Positions 22,302 through 34,441 of a stretch of 64,000 nt of DNA are shown piece by piece. Location of the stretch: assembly GCA_948567375.1 (NCBI GenBank), contig OX419762.1:19522727-19586726 (forward strand), given 5' to 3'. Under the pieces are notes generated by a model, which saw only the letters and a program-made list of their open reading frames with translations, did no database searches and had not been told where the DNA came from. Numbering within the stretch: the stretch's first letter is position 1; every line of letters begins with the position of its first letter. This DNA comes from Lunularia cruciata. Its lineage: Eukaryota > Streptophyta > Marchantiopsida > Lunulariales > Lunulariaceae. Both the position numbers and the translations under genes were made by a program.

Positions 22302-23996
22302 AGGACGGCGTGTACGACAGACTACGTAAAGAGAAGTCATCGATAGTATTCGGTGGAGCTTGTCTTAATTGAGGCTATCTAGAGGGTATCATAGCAGCTG
22401 GTTAATTTGAAGAACTCATATATGATGCGATGGTGTTGAGAACAGTGCGAAAGAAGATGTTTGAAGGCATTACATGTCTGTTCCCGTAACCTTAGCTTTG
22501 AGGCTTCATGGTGTTAACTGTAGATATTTTTGCTGACGCTCACCCTTCTCCAAGCACTGAGACTGCGCAGTCGTCACAGCTGTGAGCCTTTACCCGTCAT
22601 GCTCTGGGAAAACCGAGATTTGGAGGGCGTAGATGACGTGAAAAGTAGATTACTTGGCTTAGATCTCCATGTTTACCAGGTTTCTTACTAGATGGTAGTC
22701 TCCCGAAGACAAGGATAGTTATCTGTCTGTATCTTCCTGCAGGACATGGAGTTGGTTGGACCAGCTGTGTTCCAGATATTCTCACAAAGAAAAATATTCT
22801 GGAAGTGTCTGGGAGTTTCACATTGACGTCTGAGAACATCGAACTTTTAACACGTTTGTCATACAGGCAAAATAGGAGTTCTCTGACCTATTTGCACCAA
22901 CTAAATTTAGATGACGATCACTAGATCTGAACAATAGTCGGGAGCAGTGACACTAGGATTTCAGGACTGCCTTCGATCTTTATGTGAAGGAGTTGCCGTT
23001 CGCTCTTACTGGGAGAAAATTTCTAAAGCCAAGCCTGGAGTGTGCTCCCCAGGTCAAAGGCGAGTGATAAAGTACTTAAACCTTTGTTTTAGTTAGACTC
23101 TTAAATTATTCAATGTACCTCACGCCCCAAACAGACATGTGAAACTACTTACGAGTAGGTTAACCCAGGACCATGTCATTTGAAACCGTCTCCATAAGAC
23201 GTTTCAACTTGTGTCATGTGTCAGTTTCGGTGACACTATCATATTTCCACACTCCGTTTTAGTTTGTAATTTAACCGGGCTCGGGAGGGTTAGCAACTTC
23301 AGAAGAGAAGCGAGTGTTCACGAGGGCAATCAAATTCCCTAAACACTTTTGATTCCTGTGTACTTGAAGAAGGTGTCGAATTCTCTTTCATTGCTTGTCC
23401 TACCGTTGTGAAGACGGGTTTAAGCTGGTGTGGGGATAATAGCAAATACAGTCCTAGATCCTCGAAACAAAATCCAATTCCACGACCTACCCAGAATATT
23501 TCCGATGCATTTCGTATAAGTCAGTTACTAACCATTTCACCACGACGATGGATTCTTGCCAAGGACCGTAGTGCCCCTTTCCATTCGTGGGCCAATGCGA
23601 GTCGGCAAGATCGACGACGAAGAAAGGCCTCCATGTCCCCCGATTGAACAAACTCTAGACACAAAGACATGCATCAGCCCAGAATATTCTGTGCTCATGC
23701 ACGCCACGTGCATGGAGTCTGCCCCACTTCGGCACCTGCGATTGTGAACTCTCTGCTCATGCATCGATTTGTCTCTTGCCAAGTGTATCGAAGAAGTCAC
23801 AACGTTATCTGATGATCGTCAAATTGCAATGAACATTCAAAGTTTCAATCCGCGAGGAGCTTATAAGTACGTTGAACTGTTCTTCTCATATTACATAGTC
23901 ATATTCCTAAACCTTGTACAGCAAATAAAATTTGGCATCCAAGTGTTGATCAGGTTTGCGCAGTTACGGGGTGAGGGCAAATACATCTGGAGAGAA
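22302..23996. other. Intergenic between SUV3 and the plastid-targeted gene
   Basis: The first few hundred bases are the likely SUV3 3' UTR. Downstream, no frame shows domain or targeting features. An open frame from 23769 is continuous with the next gene's first exon, but its extra N-terminal part is hydrophobic and unlike a transit peptide, so it is read as 5' leader. No promoter element could be assigned. Confidence 0.5.
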
Positions 23997-25259
23997 ATGG
24001 CAAACTTGAATACTATGCTCGGCCAAGGAAAGATTGCATCTTTGCAAATGATGGGTGGAAATGTCTGCCTCCTTGGACAATCTTCAAGCGGTAGAGCTCG
24101 GATCAGCCGAAGCAGCAACAGAGTTGTTGTTATGTCTGCCTCGCCAGTCGGGAGTGAGCTGGTATGTACTCTTACAATTGAATCGGTTATTAATCTCCCC
24201 CTGAATTGTGATTCCTCTTGTTAATGTAGTTCTACGAAGGTCTGGAATATCTCGAGCCTGACCTGAAATGGAGTTTAAACGAAGTCACTGAGTTCAATGG
24301 AGTTGTCAAAACGTAAGTGCTATGGAAATGCGAGGTATTCTTGAATGATTCACTTCGTCCACGGGCGAAAGGCTTCCGCCTCTTGCATCCTGATAGTGGA
24401 CTTGAAGACATGCACACCAGGACATTCGATACCACTGCGATAGAAAGCTGTTCCCTCTGCAGCATGAATCATTATCCTAACCTACTCATCGAGGCAAAAG
24501 CAACATGGTGAATCACATTAGTAGTTCATGTTCGGTTCACATACATCCTTACCGTGATAACGTTGTGTATGCTGGCTTGTAGTACATCATGATCATATCA
24601 CGACCACAAATTCCATTTGGTAAGGCAGCCATTTATACTTGTACGATGGTAGCGACACTGTAATCACTCTGAAACCTCATATCTAAACATTCGGATCCTG
24701 ATGCCGCTCCACTATTTGAAGTGCCGATACTCCGTTGTAGATATCCTATGTTGTCCGATTCTGTTGTAAAGGGATGTAGCGCTCTCATATTCAGTTCGGC
24801 GGAGTAGAGGGATAACTCAGAAGCAGCCTGAAGTAGCAGATTCTTTGGACTTTGGTTGCTCGCAGGATGATGAGTTTGGGACCTCAAGCAGGCGTGGTTT
24901 GCTGATGAGCACACTGCTTGCAGCGGGAACATTGCTGGCAGCTGGTCGATCCGAAGCTGCCATGCAGAAAATTGAAGGTCGCGCGCGAGAGACCCAGGAG
25001 GCTATCACAAGCGGAATCAGTGAGCCCTCAAGGTTGAGTGCTGCTAAGGGCAACACTGTTCAAGAAGGAGCTCGGACTAACAGTCAGGTATGTACGTATG
25101 TACGTAGTAGCATGTGATTGGCATCAGAGGGGGAACTAAAACGCTTTCGTTCCGGAGAGTTATTAGGAGATACGTGTGAGGTCACCATGAAGGACTTGTT
25201 TCAGGGATCAACTTCTCAAAGAGTCAAAGAGAGATGCGGTGAGAGTGGATCGAACACCC

Positions 25260-25302
<43 letters not shown>

Positions 25303-25521
25303 CCCGCTGCTGACTACACTACGGCATTAGCTAGACATAACGATGTAATAGCTGTGAAATTGCAGGCTTCTGGAGGCTTTGTGCTAGGAGCACCAAAAGA
25401 TACTCCGGCCGGTGCTTACAGGGCTTCGCAAAATGATACAAAAAGTACAAGGGAGCCGGGAGTGACCAAAAAATCCACACCAACAAATATTCTCGGAAGG
25501 CGCGCAGAAGGGACACAGTAA
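23997..25521 (+). CDS. Unknown protein, plastid transit and twin-arginine signal (4 exons)
   Basis: I do not recognise this family. Model: exons 23997-24161, 24230-24312, 24808-25087, 25366-25521, totalling 684 nt (227 aa plus stop), phases consistent. The start at 23997 has G at -3 and G at +4. Residues 1-50 are rich in Ser/Arg/Gly with few acids, like a chloroplast transit peptide. Around residues 109-131, SSRRGLLMSTLLAAGTLLAA precedes GRSEAA: a twin-arginine pair, hydrophobic core and Ala-type cleavage site, as in lumenal proteins using the thylakoid Tat route. The remaining ~95 residues are polar and Gly/Thr/Gln-rich without a known motif. The start of exon 3 (24808) is the least certain boundary, since other acceptors lie nearby. 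Thylakoid lumen location is inference; a single membrane anchor is the alternative. Confidence 0.6.
25235..25307 (-). tRNA. tRNA-Phe (GAA)
   Basis: The minus strand folds as a complete cloverleaf: GCGGGGA acceptor, TAGCTCAGTTGGGAGAGC D-arm, anticodon loop CTGAAGA with GAA, and GTTCGATCC in the T-arm; discriminator A at 25235. It matches the plant cytosolic tRNA-Phe as I remember it except at one T-stem pair (C50-G64 replaced by G-U). Internal A and B boxes are present. No run of four or more T follows within about 40 bases, so Pol III termination is not obvious. It lies antisense inside the last intron of the preceding gene. Confidence 0.9.
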
Positions 25522-28017
25522 TTGAACCACGGCTCTGTAGGCAGTCTCTTATGTCCACTCTATTTGACGACATTTCCATGTACTTTACCATCATTTCTCT
25601 TGTGTGTAAACGGTATATTCCATCCCCTTCTTGGAAGGCTCTGCACAAAGTTGTTGTTATTACTTAGACCAGAACAGTCAATAAAGCTTTCCTATAGGTG
25701 GAACCTACAAGTTCAGCTCGTGTATACTTATGGTACAAAGTTGCTGCTTTACTCTCTCACTTGCTACCTGGGCAACCAACCGTCTAATGAATCAGCAAAG
25801 TCTTCAATCTGCACCAACTTTCATCGATTGTTTGCAACTCAATGCCATTGATGTATGTAACATTGACATTTCATTCAACGAGTTGAAAGGTTGCTGCTTA
25901 GATCCTAGTATCGAATGTGCATTGACCTTTTAAGAATACTGGAATGTGTAGAATTACAGTTAATCTTTTACTGCTCGGGATGTATCCTACAGTCCAAACA
26001 GAACCATCTCATACTCTAAACAGGTGGTGGTTGCCATACACTCTGGGCCTTGACCTTATCATATTTGTTGAGCGTGTTGAGCGTGTCATTTGGCCGAAGC
26101 GGGCAGAGGACACCCTCGATCCGGTGAGGATTATCAAATGTTACACTAACAAAGAGATTATCTTTTTCATCCAATTAAATTACACCTGAATTTATTTTTC
26201 CTTCTGAACAGAAAAGGTATACTTCTCCAATTCTATAGAGCGTCTCAAATACACTCTTGCTTACAATGACCATATCTACGGTGTCCAGGAGAAAGTTGCC
26301 TAATTTATTTGTATCTCAGGATTGCTCACCAACTCATGTTGGGACGTTGAGGCATGGATCCAAATCGACTACTGTTCTTGCAGAGCAGCTGGACTAGTGA
26401 CGCAGATGGGCGTTCAACAATATTTTCACAGGATTTATTTCCACATAAAATCTCACGGTTCGCGTTGAAGCCAGTGTCAAACCCCCCTAGACTCTCCTTT
26501 CTACGAGGCATTTCTGTCCGTAACCGTATAAATCCTCACTAATTGTAGAGAATTAACGACCACGCCATGTATCTTTTGGTACGCTCGAGAGCAGTGGTAG
26601 AATGAGTAAGATTGAGACATACTGTCACTGCACAGTTGTTTGTTAACTTTATTATATAAACCTGACTTCAAGCTGAACAATAATGTAACAATATAATGCT
26701 CACGATGAACCAAAACTATCACCTAAAGTGCCTCTATTCTAACCACGTTACAACTATTCATGTCTTCAATATGAAAAGTCCTTATATATGCAACTTGCGA
26801 GTAGAGAATGGAAGTAAAACTTCTCCGATACACTCGTCAACATATAGTTGACGAAATTACTCCTACTACTGGGTTTGAGCAGCTCACGAGGACGGTGGAA
26901 CTTCCATTGCATGTCAAATGCGAAACATCGACATAACAGAAGGGAGACTATAAAATCCATGGAGCCTAGAGATCGTGTCACAAAGTAACAATTTGTAACA
27001 AAGACAAAAGCATAGGAGTGAAACTCGAAGCAGCAAAGAAATAACCAAGCTGTTGAAATGAGTGAGTCAACATGTAAACGTAAAAGAAAATTGTGAATCT
27101 CAGTACAAAGTTGGCAGGTAACTTATTCATTGCTCGCAACGTGAGAACAGATGCGGAGCAGCTTGATCAGAAAAGAAGCATAAAGGAAACAAGGGAATTA
27201 CCACAAAACTCACATGACAATTCTAGATGGGGTATGGCTGAACAGATAACTGGTCATAGAGAAACACTAAAAATTGTTCACAGCAGAGGAGCGAGGATGA
27301 TGAACGTGATGTGATGGGCTGAAGCTGCGCTTGACCTGTTATGCAGCACAAAATCGCAAGAGAACTGTATCTACAATTCCGCATTCCATGGGACCTAATC
27401 GTAATTTTCACAATGGCACTCCCAGTTCAATTGTCTGCACTCGTCGTAAGCTTCTATCAGAGAGAATAATCTATGGTGTACAACTCTACGGACAAATTCA
27501 CATAATCAAACTTGTTCGCAGGAGCTCCTGACATAGTTCTTCCCTAGTTGCAAGCCTTGCATTCATAGGCCCAACTAATCAGTTAAGTTTCTACAAATCT
27601 AATCCAGTTGGGCGTTGAGTATTTTAGGATCAGTACCAGGGTAGCCCAGAAAAGTTTATACTGGTTCAAGTCGCCTGCATTGTTTACTGACCTCTACATG
27701 ATGAGCCAAAAGCTCTGTTTTGCTCCCTTTGAGCACCAATGGACGAAAATTCCTTTTGGCGATTAGGTCCTCACCAACGGACGGGTTGCCATTGTCTAAC
27801 TATTGTCCTGCCAAAAACCTGATTTTTGCTGGGACGAATCTCCACATCAGAGTATACACTCCAGTTACTCTAAGCAGGCGTCAATCATCACCTTCCTCGT
27901 GAATTTTCACATTCTGGCTCTTCGCCGAGCTCCCAAGCCATCAAATGACTATGTTTGAGAAAAGGACTTCCCACCGAGTGAACACTAAAAACGAAATCCA
28001 GAGAACATTATGTGACT
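25522..28017. other. Intergenic, no gene recognised
   Basis: This holds the probable 3' UTRs of the two converging genes. The short frames (for example 25944-26189, 26326-26511, 27093-27314) have no motifs, no conserved splice pattern and no targeting signals. I see no repeats above background. Confidence 0.5.
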
Positions 28018-28617
28018 TCAGATGCAGAGAGTAGTTGCAATGCCGGACACCATGACAGCAAAAGTTGCGGTGAGAAACAAAGTGAAAAGGGCCCACTTCC
28101 TTTGAAATTTGTTCAGGTAGTCATCGTGCGGTTCCTGGTAGTGAACCTCAAATTCTTCCTCTGAAACTGTGTCCGCAGGATTACCTCTAAGCGCTTTCAG
28201 CTTCTCAGTTGCTAGAGCAAGAGTGAGCTTGTGGCACCTGCGTTGATACTTAAAACCATTTATCGCTCTGAGTGTTTGTGCCATTGCGACGTAAAAGATG
28301 GCATGAGCTAGACCACACAGAGCTATCGGAGGCCATGAGTGGCGACATTTTATGCGATCGGAAAGTAGCACCCCAACAAGTAAAATGGCTAGAAACAAGT
28401 AGAAGACCATAAACAGCTTCCATAGCTCCTTCTTCTGCAAGTCCACTTGCCGCTTCTTTTCTAAGGTCTTCTCAAAATGTACCTGGATAATGGACTGCAG
28501 TGCCTGATTAGCCGTGTCCCGGGTCACGTACACCCTTGTGTCATCTTCTTGATCTCTATCTATGTAGATGGTCTGGTGAGTAGTAGCCTCTGTTTTATCT
28601 GATCTTGAGCTACTCAT
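28018..28617 (-). CDS. Unknown three-helix membrane protein (199 aa, single exon)
   Basis: Single-exon protein with no family I can name. The start at 28617 is chosen over the longer frame (28692) because its context is CCACCATG. The N-terminal 60 residues are polar and charged (SRSDKTEATTHQ, IYIDRDQEDDTRVYV) and lead into a basic/acidic helix (LEKKRQVDLQKKEL). Hydrophobic segments are at about 66-86 (FMVFYLFLAILLVGVLL), 95-116 (PPIALCGLAHAIFYVAMAQTL) and 175-197 (WALFTLFLTATFAVMVSGI), with an acidic loop (SEEEFEVHYQEPHDD) between the last two. There is no clear signal peptide or transit peptide. The lack of introns contrasts with its neighbours. Confidence 0.7.
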   Translation of the reverse strand: MSSSRSDKTEATTHQTIYIDRDQEDDTRVYVTRDTANQALQSIIQVHFEKTLEKKRQVDLQKKELWKLFMVFYLFLAILLVGVLLSDRIKCRHSWPPIALCGLAHAIFYVAMAQTLRAINGFKYQRRCHKLTLALATEKLKALRGNPADTVSEEEFEVHYQEPHDDYLNKFQRKWALFTLFLTATFAVMVSGIATTLCI

Positions 28618-31600
28618 GGTGGACCTCCTCCCTTTCCGCTGTCCACGACAAGGTACCGAGGTACTCCTCTCCCTTAGCTTCGCTCGGATCAAACCATTCC
28701 GTTCACCTCTAATGCACTCGAAGACTCTGTATCCTGTCCACGATTTACGAACTTCGTTTCTCCACCTGTTCCATCAAGTTTTTGACAATCTATTACTCTA
28801 ACTCTGATCGAGTTTCTCATGCTGATTCCGTAAGTAGAGTCTCAGTACCCCGGATCTTCTCTATCATTACACCACCACTTCAAGACCACCTGTTCCTAGA
28901 TGGGCTATCGCACAACCTCCCAGTCACTCAGTCGCTCACCGATGATTCCTTCGTTGTAGCACCTGGCAAACACTGGCAATCTCTTTTCGGGTATTTGGGA
29001 GCTCGAACTTCGTTCCGACAGGTAGTGACTAAATCTCTGCTCCGATGTCAAATGCGTTCTCTCAATAAAATGCAGACGAAGCAAAGCACAAGCCCTTTAT
29101 CGAGTTGGTCTGAACTAAACTCTCGAAACAAACGGCCATTTTTGTCTGACTATCGCCCACAGTCCTGTAGCTACGCTGTCTAGCTGTGGGACTTCTGCAT
29201 GCATATCTGGCATTTTCTTCTGCGATGATTTATCTCTCCGTGGGTTGCAGGCAGTGCACGGTCTGTCATTTATGAACCCCGAACGACCCACACACAGCAG
29301 TTTATAGATGCATCTTGTGCGAAACTCTGAGAGGCGCTGGCTCCAACACCAATTAATACAAGCCGCTTGTACTTCAGTTCTCTTCGCCTTACCTTGATAT
29401 AGAGGATGTTTGTCAAAATAGCAATTTATCTGGAGGTGAACCGGTGACGATGATATCAAGAGAGAGCACGGCACGGCATCAATCTGGTTACTGGTTTTTG
29501 GCACCAAAGTCAGGAAACGGGGGAAGAGCAGCTCGCAGTTCTCCAAAGTATGGATGAAGACGCGTAATCTCTCTCAGCTACCGGTAGCTAAGAAAATCAC
29601 GGGCCGATTCTCCTGCTCCTGCTCGCGAAAGAGCTAGTTCAGCTGCTCTTATACTCATCATCATTCATGCGTGCTTCGCGTGGGGCTTTCAATGCTCAGT
29701 CCGATCCCGATGTTCACCTTTTCAAACGAACTCGAACGCTACTGCGGCGCTCTGTGGCCTCTCTCTCCTTCTCTTGGGATCGAAGTCTACTCTATTCTCT
29801 TGTACGGAAACCGCGCATGTCTTTCACTTTTCAAACAGCCACACGGGGGTTATGAGCTGGATGAAACGACTCCCTCTCCTTCATTAAATCAGCGAATTGT
29901 ATCTAATGTTTGGATTCCGGCAGTGTAAACTCACCAGAATCCAAATTTATTGAAGTGTATCCAACATTTGAATTCTGGCTATGTAAACTTATAATCGATC
30001 GGGGCTATGAAGCATCCTAGTGCTTGTATATATATGGATATATGTGATTGTCTTTTGAGTTATATATAAGTATCATGAGAATTTCATCCTTATGATTGAA
30101 GTGTTAGACCTCTTTCCATCAAGCGAAAAGCGACCATTTTCCGACGCGAACAAACCTTTTAGGGTTCATTAACAAGATATCTCATTCAATTCCTGTAGAT
30201 TTAAAAATCTATGGAATATTGGATACAGGATGCAATTTTATATTTGTGACTGGGTCTTTTAATTTAAGCGAAATTTAATCAAATATTAAAAAGTAATTTT
30301 TTTTCTTAATTACTATATTTTATTCGAGCCTACATAATACAATAAGTTTTCAAATGGGGATGACTGGTAGTTGTACTCAAGTTTGCCCATATATATATTC
30401 TTTCTGACCTTCAAAATCTGTTTGTGGAACTTATTCTATATATACTTAAATGGACAAGAAAACATTCTTATGGCCATGTACCAGTTAGATATAAATAGAA
30501 TAAGCTTGGACTCTTAATCAACAAAAGTTGATGTAAGAAGAAGAATAAAAAAAGAGAAAAACTTGATGAGGGTTATGTGTTCCTGGTGTCATTGGTAGAT
30601 TAAGAACAAATATCATGTCTTGTGGACATCCAATTATTCTTCACTTGTTTCTAGGTTATCATGAATGAACGTGCACATTTATCAAGGACATGGAAGACTT
30701 TGGATGATCTAATAATCAATAGCTCATATTAAAATATAAAAGAATGTAAAGGTCAACTTCAATCAGGTGAGTTAGCACCATTCAAATCAAAACATGTGAA
30801 AACGTTATGCACATTTACAAAAAGATGCAAGTCAATACATTGATTCCTTGAAAAAGTCAAATACAAAAGTCACAACATGGGAAAATGCTTCACATATCCC
30901 AAAATAGATGGATTCCTTGAAAAAGTCAAATGTAAAGGTCACAACATGGGAGAACGCTATACAGATCCATTTAAGATGGATTCATGGAAAAAATAAAATA
31001 TGGGAGATCATCTCAAACTATTGGATTTATATGAGAAAAACATAATACTTATTCTCCATTAAAGAAGTTAAAATGGACATGATGGAAAGGTAAACCAATT
31101 TCTGTTTTGAAATGCCATATACTGTAATGATTGATTCACAAGCAGGAGATGATTACTAAAAATTCAATTTTAAACAATTTCTAGTAATAATAAACTTCTT
31201 CAGAGAGAATATTGAAACAAAATACTATGAAATGATATAGGATATCCACTATGTCTCTCCCTTGATGGGTCTTCCCATCCTTTTGGTGTTATATGTGGTT
31301 CGCCTTTTCTTATTTCCTAAACAATCTCTTTCTACGTCCTTTCGATTCCAAAGCGATTGTGAAGGGTCCGACTTCTCCAAATTAGAGTTGTGCTTATTTT
31401 CATTTTAAACGAGTATCATAAATATCTTATAACGTCAATCTTTTTTTTTTCTTTTCTTTCTAAAGCTATAAAAGAATAAAGGTGAAATGTTAGATTTTAT
31501 TCTCGGTTGGAATTCAAACATATCACCTTTATTCTGCTGGTAGCCTTCATACTTTAATTAGTTATAGAGATTAAAAAAAAACAACATTATAAGACGTTAT

Positions 31601-33214
31601 GATACGGTTGTCAAATTAAATTAGCACAACTCTAATTTAGGAAACTGGGACCTTCCGCAGTCCCTTTGGTATTCTTTGGAATAACTTCTTCTACTGTCCT
31701 CTTGCATTCCCCTAATTTCTTGCTCTAGTTTTTCTAAAATAATCCTAGCATTAGTATAAATTTACAAATCTCTTTAACAAACTTGATACAATAAGTACGG
31801 TCTTGCGTCCACCTTAGGGTAGAAGGTCCAAATTCAAACTCTCACACTAATTCTACAATAATTTACCATTCGTTCATCGTAAGAGTAGTATGATCATCTC
31901 AAGGAAACGAAGATTTCGGAGAGATTAGATTGTTATTAGATCATTAGAAACGGGAAAAGGGGTGAAGATTATTAGAAACTAGACTGTTATTGTCCCCCCC
32001 TTCTCAAGTTCTGTCTAGTTACCTATCAATACACATCAGGAGAATAAAAGAATGTACGCTAAAGAATGTAAGGCGCTCACAAGAACACTCTGTCAGTTGA
32101 TCGTCTTCTACCTGGAATGCCCTTCTGTTGCAGTACTCGCTCCGTATCATACAGTGTCGGTAAAGGAGCTCGAATGAAGACACTGGAGTTGCGGCTCTGG
32201 CTCTTTGACCGAGCAACTTTGACTATTTTGTACGAGGGCTTATCTGTCTAGCCTCACTCCGCGATATCCTCTGAATCTTGAACCACTTGATGAACAAAAG
32301 TTGTGACTTGTGGCTTATGCTCCTCTTTGCGGCTGCCAGTGCTTTCACCAGTCATAGTCAGCCAAGAAGACAAGATGGGTCTTCCCATCCTTTTTGTTAT
32401 CAACGGGGTCACCTTCAAAAGCAGACGAGAGATTTCTAGTATCTTCAAGCTATACTCTCCCATTTGTTTGACTATACCGCTCGAGAACCCAGTTTTCTGT
32501 TGGTTCCAACCCGCCGAATAGTAGTTCGGTATGGTGGACATGAAGGTTAACGATATAGTCAGTGATTGTAGCATTCTTAATTTATGACACGCTTTGACTT
32601 CATTATTCCTGGGTATGTTGGGGTTGTGCAATGGTCCTGATAGCTATTGAAGTATATAGTGTAATGCTCTCATCCTGTTAACTCCTGCACTCAGGCAAGT
32701 TGCTCGAGGCACAATAGGGGGTTCCAGAAATAGTTTTGATGGATGTTTACGGGGTAAATGTCAATCTCAGTAACTATTTTGAGTGAACTCTGTAACAAGA
32801 TAAAGTGTTAATAAATATATGCCCCAGAATTAGTTTTACGAGACAGGTAGTGTACATTGCATTCATTTATAAAAAGTCAAGTACCATATTTCGGATTTTT
32901 AGTATGATCGTATCAAAATAATAAGTGCTAGAAAAAGTAACATGGTTTCTTGGGAGGGTTACTACGTGGTGGGTGATTGTTAGAGGATGATTTATGAAAT
33001 ATTTTGGAGGATCCAACTATTTAAACTCAACAGATTTTCTGCTGAGCTAGAATCCTCGTGCTTTCAAGCTTCTTTCTATCATAGGTACTCTTAACAGTAG
33101 ACATAAATCACAAGGGTATTTCTCCGCATTAAACGGAAGATCAAGATTCATGAACTGAAGAAGCTTTCACTATGGAAGATTCCAAGTCACAAGAATTTTC
33201 TCTCTAAATATCAA
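28618..33214. other. Upstream region and AT-rich intergenic DNA
   Basis: 28618-29700 is moderately GC-rich and is the likely 5' region of the membrane protein gene. From about 29900 the DNA becomes strongly AT-rich. A short direct repeat occurs at 29900-29985 (TGGATTCCGGCAGTGTAAACT and a diverged copy). Another of about 68 bp occurs at 30838-30975 (GATTCCTTGAAAAAGTCAAAT with GTCACAACATGGGA). TATAAATAGAATAAGC at 30490 resembles an LTR promoter but no matching coding region was found. Confidence 0.5.
32042..32631 (-). other. Unclassified GC-richer island with minus-strand open frame
   Basis: Within AT-rich DNA this block is clearly richer in G and C. On the minus strand a 125-codon frame (32631-32254) ends DSEDIAE and, after two stops, the same frame stays open through a basic stretch (KIVKVARSKSQSRNSS, LPTLYDTERVLQQKG). 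This looks like a decayed coding fragment, but I recognise no domain. Confidence 0.3.
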
Positions 33215-34260
33215 GGATAATCAAAAGATATTTTGTTAATGTTCATTAGCATCTCAAAAATATTCAACCATAATTAAAGCTGTTAGTCCAACTCTCATAC
33301 AAGCACCTAGTGGTTCATTCATTTGACCCACAAACTGAAATTTTGCTGTATCATTCTCAAAGCGTATCCAAAAAAGAAGAGAATATAAGAAAGTGATCAA
33401 AGAGGTCCAAATGTGATACCTCGTATCAGACGTACTCTTGAATTCGGGATCACCAAAATAATAAGGCTTCCTAGCAAAGGAAGCAAAATAAGACCATGTA
33501 CTAACGCCACTTTTGATTCTGAAATATCTTTTTTTTTTATTACTTTGGATTCTTTCATTTCCATGTAAAGATCATTTCATTAACGAGTTAGTTTGCCTAC
33601 TCCTCCAAATACTGATACACCGTCGTGGTATTTAGATATGTCATTAATTAATATTACAATAAGAATTGCTTCTCCTACACTGGCGCCTCCAAATAATCCA
33701 ATCTTGCCTCCATGACGATAAGGAGTTAAAAGATGTACTACTTTAATTTCTATTTTAAAAATATATAAATTTGTATCTAATTGTGTAAAAGAAGGAACAG
33801 TATGTGAATTGGAAATGTTATATTAACTTCTATAGGTCCTAAATTATCTCAAGGTTCTCCAAAAATATTAAAAATTCTACCAAAAGTTCCTTTTCCTACA
33901 GGAACAGTTAAAGGGGTTCTTGTATCAATAACTTTCATTCCTTGCATCATACCATCTTTAGCACTCATAGCAACGGCTCTTACTTTAATATTTCTTGATA
34001 ATTGTTGAATTTCAAAAGTAACTATAATTTCTTGACCTGCTGAATATAGAACAGTTAAAAGGGTTCTTGTATCAATAACTTTCATTCTTTGCATCAAACC
34101 ATCTTTAGCACTCATAGCAACGGCTCTTACTGTAATATTTCCTAATAATTGTTGAATTTCCCAAGTAACTATAATTTCTAGACCTACTAAATTTAGATGT
34201 TCATCAAGCACCATCGAACAAAGACAAGCAACTAAAGGTGTTGTATAGGCACCTACGGGT
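33215..34260 (-). pseudogene. atpB: Nuclear plastid DNA: decayed atpB fragment
   Basis: Minus-strand segments follow plastid ATP synthase beta in order: [14 protein letters not shown] and [11 protein letters not shown] (34214-33900), [10 protein letters not shown] then stop and DNLGP (33870-33820), [19 protein letters not shown] (Walker A GGAGVGKT mutated), [10 protein letters not shown] (about 33600), [21 protein letters not shown] (about 33500), and GQMNEPLGACMRVGLTALIM (33350-33260). Many stops and frameshifts interrupt it. About 140 bp of unrelated DNA split the ESKVALV and GQMNEP parts. A 147-bp tandem duplication lies near its 5' side. Plastid origin is inferred from the fit to the plastid rather than the mitochondrial beta subunit. 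Confidence 0.85.
33902..34195. repeat. 147-bp in-frame tandem duplication within the atpB fragment
   Basis: Copies at 33902-34048 and 34049-34195 both start GAACAGTTAAA and share TCTTGTATCAATAACTTTCA and CATAGCAACGGCTCTTAC. The period of 147 bp equals 49 codons, so on the minus strand the [11 protein letters not shown] segment appears twice in one open frame. The copies differ at about a dozen sites. Confidence 0.85.
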
Positions 34261-34273
34261 AACTACAAACTAT

Positions 34274-34441
34274 CCATTTAATATTAAATTAACACACATC
34301 GAGCAATCAACACATACCAGATTCAAATTAAGACCAAGTTATCTATTTAATATTAAATTAACACATGTCGAACAATCAACACATACCAGATCCATTTAAT
34401 ATTAAATTAACACACGGCGAGCAATCAACACATATGAGATT
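34274..34441. repeat. Three-copy AT-rich tandem repeat
   Basis: CATTTAATATTAAATTAACA followed by C(A/G)(C/T)...CGA(G/A)CAATCAACACATA occurs at 34274, 34343 and 34392. Periods are about 69 and 49 bp because the first copy carries an extra 20 bp. Each unit contains the palindrome TTTAATATTAAA. Confidence 0.8.

Noticed and set aside
25118-25330. A 70-codon plus-strand open frame with a SNTRPSDLQSDALPTELS-like ending
   Set aside because: This is the well-known false translation of the antisense strand of a tRNA gene; the tRNA-Phe explains it.
28618-28692. Longer start for the three-helix protein
   Set aside because: The added residues are very basic and the downstream ATG has a much better context (CCACCATG).
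33849-34214. The 121-codon frame as a functional ATP synthase gene
   Set aside because: It covers a duplicated fragment only, has no catalytic region in frame and is followed by stops and a mutated Walker A.
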